From an uncultured Bacilli bacterium (lineage in GTDB: Bacteria; Bacillota_I; Bacilli_A; RF39; UBA660), in contig CALVRQ010000074.1 in assembly GCA_944358685.1 (NCBI GenBank), forward strand, positions 1 to 10,686: a stretch of 10,686 nt of DNA. The letters are read 5' to 3'. Below the pieces are notes generated by a model. It ran no database searches. It saw nothing but the letters and a program-made list of their open reading frames with translations, and had not been told where the DNA came from. A program made the position numbers and the translations under genes. Positions 1-7,141 of the stretch are shown in pieces (the first letter of the stretch is position 1; the number at the start of each line of letters is the position of its first letter).

Positions 1-1220
1 CTAAAAGAGAAGATGGAGATAGTGTTTATCACACTTTTAGTTTTGATAATGAACCGATGTATGATATAGATAAACAAGTACCTTGCTATTTGATTTATAC
101 TAATGATGAGACACATAAGATTATTAATGATAATTTGAATAAGTCTAGCATGTATGGGGGATTATCTGATATTAAAGGTGTTGGTCCAAGATATTGCCCT
201 TCGATTGAAGATAAAATAGTTAGATTTAGTGATAAGGAAAGGCATCAACTATTTTTAGAGCCGGAAAGTTTATATTATGATGATATTTATTTACAAGGTT
301 TTTCAACTAGTATGCCTTATGATGTGCAAGAGAAGATGGTTCATAGTTTACCTGGGTTAGAGAATGCTAAGATATTAAAGTATGCTTATGCAATAGAATA
401 TGATGCTATTTATCCGACACAATTAAAATTTAATTTGGAAACTAAGTTAATCGAAAACTTATTTACAGCAGGTCAGATTAATGGTACTAGCGGATATGAG
501 GAGGCTGCTTGTCAAGGATTAATGGCAGGTATTAATGCTTGTTTGAAGTTAGAAGGAAAAGAGCCATTTATTTTAAGACGAGATGAAGCTTATATTGGTG
601 TGTTAATTGATGATTTAATTACTAAAGGTATAAGAGATCCTTATAGGTTACTTACTTCTAGAGCAGAATATAGGTTACTTCTTAGAACAGATAATGCGGA
701 TTTAAGACTTAGAGAATATGGTCATAAATTTGGACTTGTTTCAGATGAAAAGTATGAAAGATTTTTGAATAAGAAAGAGAATATTTCCAAAGCTACTATA
801 GAGTTTAAAGAGAAGAGATTAACTCCTAAAAATAATGATTATTTAATTAGTCTAGGAACTAAAGAGTTAAAAGATGGCGTTTCTTTATATGATTTACTTA
901 GAAGGCCTGAAATTAAAGTGAAAGATTTGGTTACATTTTTAGATAATGAATATGACTGTGAGGTTTTGGAACAAGTATCTATTTCAGCTAAATATGAAGG
1001 ATATATTAATAAGTCTTTAAAAGAGGCTGAAAAATTAAAACATTTGGAAAATAAAAAGATACCTGAAGATATTAATTATGATGTGATGCATAATTTGGCT
1101 AGTGAAGCTAAACAAAAATTAAAAGAAGTTAGACCACTTACGATTGGACAAGCTATGAGAATTAGTGGGGTTAATCCAGCAGATATTTCAATACTTACGA
1201 TGTATATGAAGCGAGGTTAA
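1..1220 (+). CDS. mnmG: tRNA uridine-5-carboxymethylaminomethyl modification enzyme MnmG (GidA), 5'-truncated
   Basis: This is the C-terminal 405 residues of the FAD- and NADH-dependent subunit of the MnmE-MnmG complex, which installs the (carboxymethyl)aminomethyl group on U34 of certain tRNAs. The reading frame is open from base 3, so the ATG at 57 is internal; about 212 residues lie outside the window. Visible family marks are [11 protein letters not shown] (the Cys codon at 195-197 corresponds to the second catalytic Cys, about 277 in E. coli), [20 protein letters not shown] in the FAD domain, [15 protein letters not shown] in the tRNA-binding region, and the terminal [11 protein letters not shown] signature. 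The C-terminus is intact. There is a two-residue insertion just before the GVGPRYC motif compared with the form I remember. rsmG begins one base after the stop codon, so the two are surely cotranscribed. This pairing is typical of origin-proximal DNA in Bacillota. Confidence 0.97.
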   Translation, partial: KREDGDSVYHTFSFDNEPMYDIDKQVPCYLIYTNDETHKIINDNLNKSSMYGGLSDIKGVGPRYCPSIEDKIVRFSDKERHQLFLEPESLYYDDIYLQGFSTSMPYDVQEKMVHSLPGLENAKILKYAYAIEYDAIYPTQLKFNLETKLIENLFTAGQINGTSGYEEAACQGLMAGINACLKLEGKEPFILRRDEAYIGVLIDDLITKGIRDPYRLLTSRAEYRLLLRTDNADLRLREYGHKFGLVSDEKYERFLNKKENISKATIEFKEKRLTPKNNDYLISLGTKELKDGVSLYDLLRRPEIKVKDLVTFLDNEYDCEVLEQVSISAKYEGYINKSLKEAEKLKHLENKKIPEDINYDVMHNLASEAKQKLKEVRPLTIGQAMRISGVNPADISILTMYMKRG

Positions 1221-1221
1221 T

Positions 1222-1920
1222 ATGAATATAGATGAATTTAAAAGAGAAGTAGAAAAATTAGGTATTTTAGTTACTGATGAAGAGATAAATAAATTAGAAA
1301 AGTATGCTTTTTTATTAAAAGAATGGAATGAGAAGATTAATTTAACAGCGATAACTGAAAAAGACCAAGTGTTTTTGAAACATTTTTATGATAGTTTAAC
1401 ATTAGTTAAAATAATAGATTTGGAACAAGTGTCTAGTTTATGTGATTTAGGAACAGGAGCAGGATTTCCTGGGCTTGTACTTAAAATATTTTTTCCTAAT
1501 TTAAAATTAACTTTAGTTGATGCACTTAATAAAAGAATTAATTTTTTGGATATTGTAGTTAAAGAATTAGATTTAAAAGATGTTATTTTAGTTCATGCAC
1601 GAGCTGAAGAATATGGAAGAGAAAATAGAGAATTATTTGATGTAGTTACAGCTAGAGCACTTTCTTCTTTTCCTATTTTACTAGAGTATGGAGTTCCTTT
1701 GCTTAAGGTTAATGGTCATTTGATTGCGATGCGTGGATTTGATGATAGTAATGATGGAATAAATGCTTTAAAGGTATTAAATTCAAAGATTAATGGTGTT
1801 TTAGAGTTTAAATTGCCTTATGAAAATAGTCAGAGAACATTAGTTGATGTTATTAAATTAAGTAAAACTTCTTTGAAATATCCTAGAAGATATTCGGATA
1901 TTAAAAAGAAAACATTGTAA
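1222..1920 (+). CDS. rsmG: 16S rRNA (guanine-527-N7)-methyltransferase RsmG (GidB)
   Basis: This is a 232-residue cytosolic SAM-dependent methyltransferase that makes m7G527 in 16S rRNA; loss of this mark gives low-level streptomycin resistance in other bacteria. The N-terminal part shows the family pattern WNEKINLTAI (about residues 35-44) and FLKHFYDSL (51-59). The SAM-binding loop is CDLGTGAGFPG at 74-84, with the acidic strand end LVDA near 98-101 and VTARAL around residue 140. The length is normal for the family. The ATG sits one base after the mnmG stop, with a GAGG ribosome-binding core inside the end of mnmG. A strong hairpin terminator follows, so it closes the mnm/rsm transcript. 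The lysine-rich C-terminus KYPRRYSDIKKKTL matches the usual KYPR...KKPL ending. Confidence 0.97.
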   Translation: MNIDEFKREVEKLGILVTDEEINKLEKYAFLLKEWNEKINLTAITEKDQVFLKHFYDSLTLVKIIDLEQVSSLCDLGTGAGFPGLVLKIFFPNLKLTLVDALNKRINFLDIVVKELDLKDVILVHARAEEYGRENRELFDVVTARALSSFPILLEYGVPLLKVNGHLIAMRGFDDSNDGINALKVLNSKINGVLEFKLPYENSQRTLVDVIKLSKTSLKYPRRYSDIKKKTL

Positions 1921-1927
1921 TTTTGTA

Positions 1928-1963
1928 AAACAGTATTGAATATTAATTTAATATTGTTTTTTT
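1928..1963 (+). terminator. Rho-independent terminator after rsmG
   Basis: Arms at 1928-1941 and 1946-1959 can pair over 14 positions, including two G-U wobbles, around a four-base ATTA loop. A T-run continues to 1963. The stem is AT-rich, as expected in this genome. It separates the mnmG-rsmG transcript from the noc promoter. Confidence 0.75.
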
Positions 1964-1975
1964 ATGTTTTTTTGG

Positions 1976-2004
1976 TTGAATTATTTCCCGAAAAATAGTA
2001 TGAT
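1976..2004 (+). promoter_or_regulatory. Promoter of noc
   Basis: The -35 element TTGAAT (1976-1981) and the -10 element TATGAT (1999-2004) are separated by 17 bp, which fits a sigma-A promoter. It lies right after the rsmG terminator and 31 bp before the noc start codon. The spacer contains a Noc-box-like sequence, listed separately. A strong ribosome-binding site GGGAGGGG follows at 2022-2029. Confidence 0.7.
1983..1996. promoter_or_regulatory. Candidate Noc-binding site (NBS) inside the noc promoter
   Basis: The sequence ATTTCCCGAAAAAT matches 12 of 14 positions of the Bacillus subtilis Noc site ATTTCCCGGGAAAT. The left half is perfect and the right half has two G-to-A changes. It occupies most of the spacer between the -35 and -10 elements, so bound Noc would be expected to block RNA polymerase. 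The CCCG core stands out in this AT-rich intergenic DNA. That it is an autorepression operator is inference. Confidence 0.6.
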
Positions 2005-2035
2005 AAAATAAAAGAATAGAAGGGAGGGGTAGATT

Positions 2036-3820
2036 ATGTTCAATAATGGTCAGTTAACAGTACTTAATATAAAAGATATTTTACCTAATAGATTTCAACC
2101 ACGTATTAAGTTTGATGAAGAAAAATTAGAGGAATTAGCTGATTCTATTAGTAAATATGGTGTTATTCAACCGATTGTTGTTAGACCAGTGGGCAATAAA
2201 TTTGAAATTATTGCTGGTGAAAGACGTTTTAAAGCCAGTAAACTTGCGAACAGATCTACTATCCCGGCTATATTAGTAAATTTATCTGATAAAGATAGTG
2301 AAGAAATTGCACTTTTAGAGAATGTACAAAGACAGCAACTAAGTCCAATTGAAGAAGCTGTTTCATATAAACGTATCTTGGATATGGGTTATATTACACA
2401 AGAAGAACTTGCTAGAAAAATTGGTAAGTCACAGTCTACGATTGCTAATAAGATTAGATTACTTAATTTAGATGATGAAGTACAAAGTTATTTACTTAAT
2501 AATAGGATTTCTGAAAGACATGCTAGAAGTTTACTTAGAATTCCTGATAAGGAAAAACAAGTAGAAATGCTTCATAGAATTGTAGATGAAAGACTTACAG
2601 TTAAACAAACAGACAAAGAAATAGCGAAATTAAAAGAAAGTGAAAAAAAAGTACAACCAATTGATTTGGATATTTCTGTTAAAAGTGAGCCTATTATGAC
2701 GATGGAAAAACCAACTGTAAATCAAAATATTCATGAGGAAATTGAAAGTTTATTTGATGATGAAGAAGAAAGGGGAAATAATATGGATATAGATAGGATT
2801 ATGCGTGAAGCAAAAGATATAAATGGTAATGTGACATCTCAGCCTAAAGATATATCAAATTTAATGACACCAAGTGGTGCGGTTAATCAACCAAGTCAAC
2901 CGATGCCAGAGGTAGTACCTTTAGAAGATTCAAATTTAGAGGCAAATAAATTTATAAATGTATCTCCACAACCTGAAGTTAAAGAGCAACCAGTTCAACC
3001 GGCTAATAATGGGGTTACTTTTGATAGTGTATTTAATCAACATATTACACAAGCAACACCAACAGTAGAACCACAAAATGTGAATTCTACAGTAGCACCT
3101 AATATTAATAGTAATCAGTCTGCTGATGTTACTTCAAATGTAGCTCCATCTTTTGATTTACCTAATGTATCTAGTGAACTTATAGAAAATTCAGTTATGG
3201 CTGATACTTCACAGGTAAATCCACCTTTTTCTAATGACGTATCAGTTACTCCTGAACCAGTTTCACAATCTGTTGCTGAATCTGTTACTCCAATTAGTCA
3301 GGAAAATGTAAGTTCTAATGTTGGCTTTTCTATTCCTGAAGTTGATGTTAATTTGAATAGTAATGATGCTCCAAATATTTATGCTAATCCAGAAGATGAT
3401 GAGGTTTCACCTGATACTAGAAAGGTGATATCTAGTGCAGTAGCTAGTGCACTTAAGAAGTACAATGAAAATAAAGCTCGTAATAATTTAGCAAGTACAA
3501 TTCCAACACCAACTGCAGCTGAGTCTACAGTACAAGCTAGTCAACCAGTTTCTAATACATCAAATATTCCAGATATGGATATAATTGCTGATAATACATT
3601 AAGTGAAAATATGAATGCTAATTTGAATGTACAACCAACAATGGCTAGTACAATTACTCAAGATGTTAAACCAGTTAGTAATCAATCTCATTTTGCTGAT
3701 ATTGTTAAAATGCTTAGAGATTGTGCCAATAAAATTGAACAAAGTGGATATTATGTGAATGTCGATGAACTTGATATAGGAAATCAATATAAAGTAACAT
3801 TTACAATTAATAAGGATTAA
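2036..3820 (+). CDS. noc: Noc-like nucleoid occlusion protein (ParB superfamily) with very long linker
   Basis: This is a 594-residue ParB-superfamily DNA-binding CTPase. The ParB/CTP-binding domain shows RFQPR (19-23), GERR (61-64) and ENVQR (95-99). A helix-turn-helix follows at about 119-145, then ISERHARSLL. Residues that separate Noc from ParB in the DNA-binding domain read Q133, K139, N144 and R161; Noc uses Q, K, K, R and ParB uses R, T, A, G, so this is three of four Noc-type. The C-terminal dimer domain (about 551-594, MLRDCANKIEQSG then VTFTINKD) resembles the B. subtilis Noc C-terminus. Position after rsmG is the noc position. Two oddities: residues about 205-548 are rich in N, S, P, Q, V and T and look disordered, against a usual total near 280; and the start (in-frame TAG just upstream, strong GGGAGGGG site) leaves no room for Noc's N-terminal membrane-targeting helix. 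Spo0J is the alternative name. Confidence 0.85.
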   Translation: MFNNGQLTVLNIKDILPNRFQPRIKFDEEKLEELADSISKYGVIQPIVVRPVGNKFEIIAGERRFKASKLANRSTIPAILVNLSDKDSEEIALLENVQRQQLSPIEEAVSYKRILDMGYITQEELARKIGKSQSTIANKIRLLNLDDEVQSYLLNNRISERHARSLLRIPDKEKQVEMLHRIVDERLTVKQTDKEIAKLKESEKKVQPIDLDISVKSEPIMTMEKPTVNQNIHEEIESLFDDEEERGNNMDIDRIMREAKDINGNVTSQPKDISNLMTPSGAVNQPSQPMPEVVPLEDSNLEANKFINVSPQPEVKEQPVQPANNGVTFDSVFNQHITQATPTVEPQNVNSTVAPNINSNQSADVTSNVAPSFDLPNVSSELIENSVMADTSQVNPPFSNDVSVTPEPVSQSVAESVTPISQENVSSNVGFSIPEVDVNLNSNDAPNIYANPEDDEVSPDTRKVISSAVASALKKYNENKARNNLASTIPTPTAAESTVQASQPVSNTSNIPDMDIIADNTLSENMNANLNVQPTMASTITQDVKPVSNQSHFADIVKMLRDCANKIEQSGYYVNVDELDIGNQYKVTFTINKD

Positions 3821-3824
3821 GTTT

Positions 3825-5024
3825 ATGAAGGATTTTAAAGAGTTAGTTGATTATTGTTTGGACTGTCTTGCCAAACCTTGTAAGAAAGGTTGCCCTTTGG
3901 GAAATAATATTCCAGATTTTATTAAAGCAGCTAAGAATCAAAAGTTTTTAGATGCTTTTAATATACTTAGTGAAACAACCGTGTTACCTTCTATATGTGG
4001 TAGAGTTTGTCCAAAAAGTTTACAGTGTGAAGGTAATTGTGTTAGAAGATTAAAAGGTGATTCTGTTCAAATAGGTACAATTGAAGCATATATTGGTGAT
4101 GAGTTTATAAAGAGTAATTATCCTATATTTTCTAATATTGAGAAAGCTAATGGTAAAAAAGTGGCTATAGTTGGTGGAGGGCCATCTGGTCTTACCTGTG
4201 CGGCTTTTTTGAAAAAATATGGTTATGATGTAACAATTTTTGAGAAATATGATTATTTAGGTGGAATTATTAGTCATGGTATTCCAGATTTTAGGTTGGA
4301 TAGAGGAATTGCTTTAGAAAATTTTAATAAGATTATTGATTTAGGAATAGATGTTAAATTTAATAAAGAACTTGGAAGAAATGTTACACTTAAGCAATTG
4401 AAAAAGAAATATGATGCTGTATTTTTAAGTTTTGGGGCTAATAAGTCTAAGATTCCTAATATTAAAGGAAAAAATTTACCGAATGTTTATGGAGCTAATG
4501 AGTTTTTAGAAAGCAGAAAAGTATTAGAGTTAAATGATAAGAATATATTGGTTATTGGTGCTGGTGATGTGGCCATGGATATGGCAAGGACAGCAAAAAA
4601 ATGGGGGGCTAATGTTTTAGTTGTATATTATCGTGAAGAAAAAAATATGAAAGCGGATAAGGTACAATTTAATATAGCTAAGAAAGAAGGAGTCGAATTT
4701 CTTTTTAATACTAATTTAAAACAGATTATTAAAAATAAAGATAATTACAAAGCTTATTTAGTTAATGCTAAAGGATTTAAGTATGTTTATCCTTGTGATT
4801 ATGTGTTTTTTGCAATTGGTTCCAAAGCTGACGATAAAGTTACTAAAAAATTGGGATTAAAATTAGATATAAAAGGTTATATTAAGACTGATAAAAAGCA
4901 GATGACTTCAATGGCTGGAGTGTTTGCTGGTGGTGATTTAATTGGACAAGATAGAACTGTTGCACGTGCATCAAGATTGGGCCGTGATGCGGCTAATTAT
5001 ATTGACTCTTATTTAAAAAATTGA
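3825..5024 (+). CDS. GltD-like Fe-S/FAD NAD(P)H oxidoreductase, stand-alone
   Basis: This 399-residue cytosolic flavoprotein belongs to the family of the glutamate synthase small subunit, NfnB and the N-terminal part of dihydropyrimidine dehydrogenase. The N-terminal domain has cysteines C11, C14, C19, C23 and C58, C62, C68, C72 in the two-[4Fe-4S] pattern (CxxC...C...CP and CGRVCP...CEGNC). The FAD Rossmann motif is GGGPSG at 117-122, the NAD(P) motif is GAGDVAMD at 245-252, and the C-terminal FAD motif is FAGGD at 367-371. At 399 residues it is shorter than typical GltD (about 450-490), with a trimmed N-terminus and compact C-terminal half. No large glutamate synthase subunit is nearby, so glutamate synthesis cannot be claimed; transfer of electrons between NAD(P)H and an unknown acceptor is the safe statement. 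Its start lies 4 bp after noc, with AAGGA inside the noc end, so the two are probably cotranscribed. Confidence 0.88.
   Translation: MKDFKELVDYCLDCLAKPCKKGCPLGNNIPDFIKAAKNQKFLDAFNILSETTVLPSICGRVCPKSLQCEGNCVRRLKGDSVQIGTIEAYIGDEFIKSNYPIFSNIEKANGKKVAIVGGGPSGLTCAAFLKKYGYDVTIFEKYDYLGGIISHGIPDFRLDRGIALENFNKIIDLGIDVKFNKELGRNVTLKQLKKKYDAVFLSFGANKSKIPNIKGKNLPNVYGANEFLESRKVLELNDKNILVIGAGDVAMDMARTAKKWGANVLVVYYREEKNMKADKVQFNIAKKEGVEFLFNTNLKQIIKNKDNYKAYLVNAKGFKYVYPCDYVFFAIGSKADDKVTKKLGLKLDIKGYIKTDKKQMTSMAGVFAGGDLIGQDRTVARASRLGRDAANYIDSYLKN
4958..4973. promoter_or_regulatory. Degenerate parS-like palindrome inside the oxidoreductase gene
   Basis: TGTTGCACGTGCATCA matches 14 of 16 positions of the B. subtilis parS consensus TGTTNCACGTGAAACA when the fifth base is left free. 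The inner ten bases, TGCACGTGCA, are a perfect palindrome. parS sites often lie inside genes near the origin, which fits, but the sequence also encodes conserved residues (TVARAS) and may be a coincidence. Confidence 0.3.
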
Positions 5025-5049
5025 CAAAGTATGATTTTAAAAGTAAAAT
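5021..5049 (+). promoter_or_regulatory. Promoter of dapF
   Basis: A perfect -35 element TTGACA (5021-5026) and a -10 element TAAAAT (5044-5049) are separated by 17 bp. The -35 overlaps the TGA stop codon of the upstream oxidoreductase. This gives dapF its own sigma-A-type promoter in a 48-bp gap that lacks a terminator, so readthrough from upstream is also likely. Confidence 0.65.
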
Positions 5050-5060
5050 GAAAAAGCATT

Positions 5061-5068
5061 GAGGTGAT
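5061..5068 (+). promoter_or_regulatory. Ribosome-binding site that sets the dapF start
   Basis: GAGGTGAT places its GAGG core 8 bases before the ATG at 5073. The in-frame GTG (5064) and ATG (5067) further upstream lie within the site itself and cannot be the starts. Confidence 0.75.
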
Positions 5069-5072
5069 GAAT

Positions 5073-5939
5073 ATGATTAGATTTACAAAAATGGAGGGAC
5101 TTGGCAACGATTATGTTTACGTCGATGCTATTAATCAAAAAGTGGAAAATCCGAGCGAGATTGCTAAAAAGATAAGTGATAGGCACTTTGGTGTTGGGTC
5201 TGATGGATTAATTTTAATTAGTAAAAGCAAACACGCTGATTTTAAAATGAATATTTATAATGTTGATGGTTCTGAAGCTGAGATGTGTGGTAATGGTATT
5301 AGATGTGCTTTCAAATTTGTTCATGACAAAGGTTTAACTGATAAGACAGAAGTTACAATTGAGACTTTGGCGGGAATCAAGACATTAGAACTTACTTTAG
5401 TTAATAATTATGTTTCTATGGTTAAGGTGGATATGGGCGTGCCAATATTAAAACCAGATAAAATTCCTGTGATTAATTATAAAGAGAAAGAATCATTAGA
5501 TGGGATAGAGTTTGTAAATGCCGATATTGATTTATTATTAAAAAATAAAATAGAACAACTTACATGCGTTTCTATGGGAAATCCACATGCTATTTGTTTT
5601 GTTACTGATGTTAATGATATTGATATTAATACTATTGGTCCGGCTATAGAAAATGATGAAAATTTTCCTAACAGAACAAATGTTGAATTTGTGAGTATTG
5701 TTAGTAAAAATGAAATTAATATGCGTGTTTGGGAACGTGGAGTTGGTGAAACTTTAGCTTGTGGTACTGGTGCTTGCGCTTCAGTTGTTGCGAGTATTTT
5801 GAATGGTTATACTGATAGATATGTTTTAGTAAATTTGCCTGGTGGACAGCTTAAAATTAGCTGGGATAAAGCAGATAATCATGTTTATTTGACCGGTCCA
5901 GCTCGTACGGTTTTTGAAGGTGAAATTGAATTAGATTAG
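5073..5939 (+). CDS. dapF: Diaminopimelate epimerase DapF
   Basis: This 288-residue enzyme converts LL-diaminopimelate to meso-diaminopimelate without a cofactor. It is the penultimate step of lysine synthesis and supplies the peptidoglycan cross-linking residue. The two catalytic cysteines are both present: C72 in DGSEAEMCGNGIRC and C230 in ERGVGETLACGTGACAS. The N-terminal FTKMEGLGNDY and the GNPHAICFV motif (about 169-177) are also classic. Length is normal at about 275-290 residues. The start at 5073 is chosen over an in-frame GTG at 5064 because of the ribosome-binding site. A hairpin terminator begins at its stop codon and a promoter precedes it, so it can act as a single-gene unit. It suggests, but does not prove, a diaminopimelate-type wall; no other dap genes are in the window. 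Confidence 0.97.
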   Translation: MIRFTKMEGLGNDYVYVDAINQKVENPSEIAKKISDRHFGVGSDGLILISKSKHADFKMNIYNVDGSEAEMCGNGIRCAFKFVHDKGLTDKTEVTIETLAGIKTLELTLVNNYVSMVKVDMGVPILKPDKIPVINYKEKESLDGIEFVNADIDLLLKNKIEQLTCVSMGNPHAICFVTDVNDIDINTIGPAIENDENFPNRTNVEFVSIVSKNEINMRVWERGVGETLACGTGACASVVASILNGYTDRYVLVNLPGGQLKISWDKADNHVYLTGPARTVFEGEIELD

Positions 5940-5963
5940 ACATTTTGAGTGTCTAGTTTTTTT
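5937..5963 (+). terminator. Rho-independent terminator after dapF
   Basis: Arms TAGACA (5937-5942) and TGTCTA (5950-5955) pair perfectly around a seven-base loop, and a run of seven T's follows at 5957-5963. The stem begins on the dapF stop codon itself. Confidence 0.8.
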
Positions 5964-5990
5964 CTTTAATGAGTTATATTATTATGGTCA

Positions 5991-5999
5991 TGGTATAAT
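5991..5999 (+). promoter_or_regulatory. Extended -10 promoter of the OpuC-type operon
   Basis: TGGTATAAT (5991-5999) is an extended -10 element (TG-N-TATAAT). No good -35 is visible 16-18 bp upstream, which is usual for extended -10 promoters. It lies between the dapF terminator and the ATPase start at 6022. An AGAGG ribosome-binding core is at 6006-6010. I see no clear osmotic or repressor operator. Confidence 0.55.
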
Positions 6000-6021
6000 T
6001 ATGATAGAGGTAGATGATTAG

Positions 6022-7140
6022 ATGATAGAAATTAAGAAGGTTTCTAAAGCGTATAAAAATAATGTTGTTTTAAAAGATATTTCTTTTAAGATTGATACGG
6101 GAAAGTTTACGGTTTTAATTGGTGAGTCTGGTTGTGGGAAAACTACTTTATTAAAGATGATTAATAAACTGATTGTGCCAACTAAAGGAGATATTTTTAT
6201 TGATGGAAAAAATATTAAAGATTTAGATGAGATTAAGTTACGTAGGAGTATGGGGTATGTTATTCAACAAACAGGTTTATTTCCTCATTTGTCAGTTCGT
6301 GAAAATATTACTATTATTCCTAAAGTTTTGAAGATGCCAGATGATCAAGTTGAAAAAGATACTTTAAAGATGATGAATATGATAGGTCTAGATGAATCAT
6401 TATTAGATAGATATCCTAATGAGCTTTCAGGTGGACAGCAACAGCGCATTGGTATAGCTAGAGCTTTTATTACAAATCCAGATATTATTTTAATGGATGA
6501 ACCTTTTAGTGCGTTGGATCCAATGAGTAGGGTGTCGTTGCAAGATGAACTTTTAAAATTACAAGATAAGTTACATAAAACAATTGTGTTTGTGACGCAT
6601 GATATGGATGAAGCAATAAAATTAGCTGATAAAATTGCTATATTTGATGATGGTGAGTTAGTGCAGTATGATATTCCAGAAAATATTTTGAAGCATCCAG
6701 CAAATGATTTTGTAAAAAATTTTGTTGGTAAAAAGAGAATATGGACGAGTCCTAAATATATTAAAGTTGAGGATATTATGATTGATAAACCTGTTACTTG
6801 TTTTCCTAATTATACGGTGTTTTATTGTTTAAATAAAATGAAGATGATGAAAGTCGATAGTTTAATGGTTGTTGATGAAAATAAAAATTTTTTAGGTGTT
6901 TTATATGCGGAGAGTGTTACTGACAAAGAAAGTGTTAATAAAAAAGCATCTGAATATATGCTTAAAGATATACCGATAGTAAAAAAAGGTGATTCAATTA
7001 TGACACTTGCTAAATTGGTTACGGAAAGTAGACTTTCAAATATTCCAGTTTTAGATGATGGAAATCATTTGTGTGGTCTTATTACTAGAAGTAGTTTAAT
7101 TATGGCTTTAAGTCAACAGTTCTTAGATGAGGAGGAATAA
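6022..7140 (+). CDS. OpuC/ProV-type ABC transporter ATPase with tandem CBS domains
   Basis: This 372-residue protein is the ATP-hydrolysing subunit of an importer of the quaternary-amine (glycine betaine/carnitine/choline) family. Residues 1-240 form the ABC domain: Walker A GESGCGKTT (34-42), Q-loop at Q82-Q83, signature LSGGQQQR (135-142), Walker B IILMDE (155-160) and H-loop His193. Residues about 245-372 hold two CBS domains; in OpuA and OpuC relatives such CBS pairs sense ionic strength or cyclic-di-AMP. It is the first gene of a tight operon: the permease start lies one base after its stop. It corresponds to OpuCA, ProV or EgtUA by layout, and the sequence alone does not decide the substrate. 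Confidence 0.93.
   Translation: MIEIKKVSKAYKNNVVLKDISFKIDTGKFTVLIGESGCGKTTLLKMINKLIVPTKGDIFIDGKNIKDLDEIKLRRSMGYVIQQTGLFPHLSVRENITIIPKVLKMPDDQVEKDTLKMMNMIGLDESLLDRYPNELSGGQQQRIGIARAFITNPDIILMDEPFSALDPMSRVSLQDELLKLQDKLHKTIVFVTHDMDEAIKLADKIAIFDDGELVQYDIPENILKHPANDFVKNFVGKKRIWTSPKYIKVEDIMIDKPVTCFPNYTVFYCLNKMKMMKVDSLMVVDENKNFLGVLYAESVTDKESVNKKASEYMLKDIPIVKKGDSIMTLAKLVTESRLSNIPVLDDGNHLCGLITRSSLIMALSQQFLDEEE
7129..7135 (+). promoter_or_regulatory. Ribosome-binding site that sets the permease start
   Basis: GAGGAGG, inside the last codons of the ATPase gene, lies 6 bases before the ATG at 7142. The upstream in-frame ATG at 7127 overlaps the ATPase end and would precede this site, so 7142 is the better start. 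Confidence 0.8.
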
Positions 7141-7141
7141 T

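Noticed and set aside
57..1220. ATG at 57 as the start of mnmG
   Set aside because: The frame is open to the window edge and the upstream residues continue the MnmG pattern, so this Met is internal.
1921..2035. DnaA box cluster or oriC
   Set aside because: No TTATCCACA-like sequences are visible here or in the other gaps; the origin is probably outside the window.
2648..3679. Tandem repeat array or foreign insert in the noc linker
   Set aside because: The residues are low-complexity but I could find no repeating unit, and base use matches the flanking gene.
3599..3787. Open frame of 62 codons on the minus strand
   Set aside because: It lies antisense inside the conserved C-terminal part of noc, has no ribosome-binding site of note, and its composition is simply the complement of noc codons.
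7127..7141. ATG at 7127 as the permease start
   Set aside because: It lies within the end of the ATPase gene and ahead of the strong GAGGAGG site that serves the ATG at 7142.
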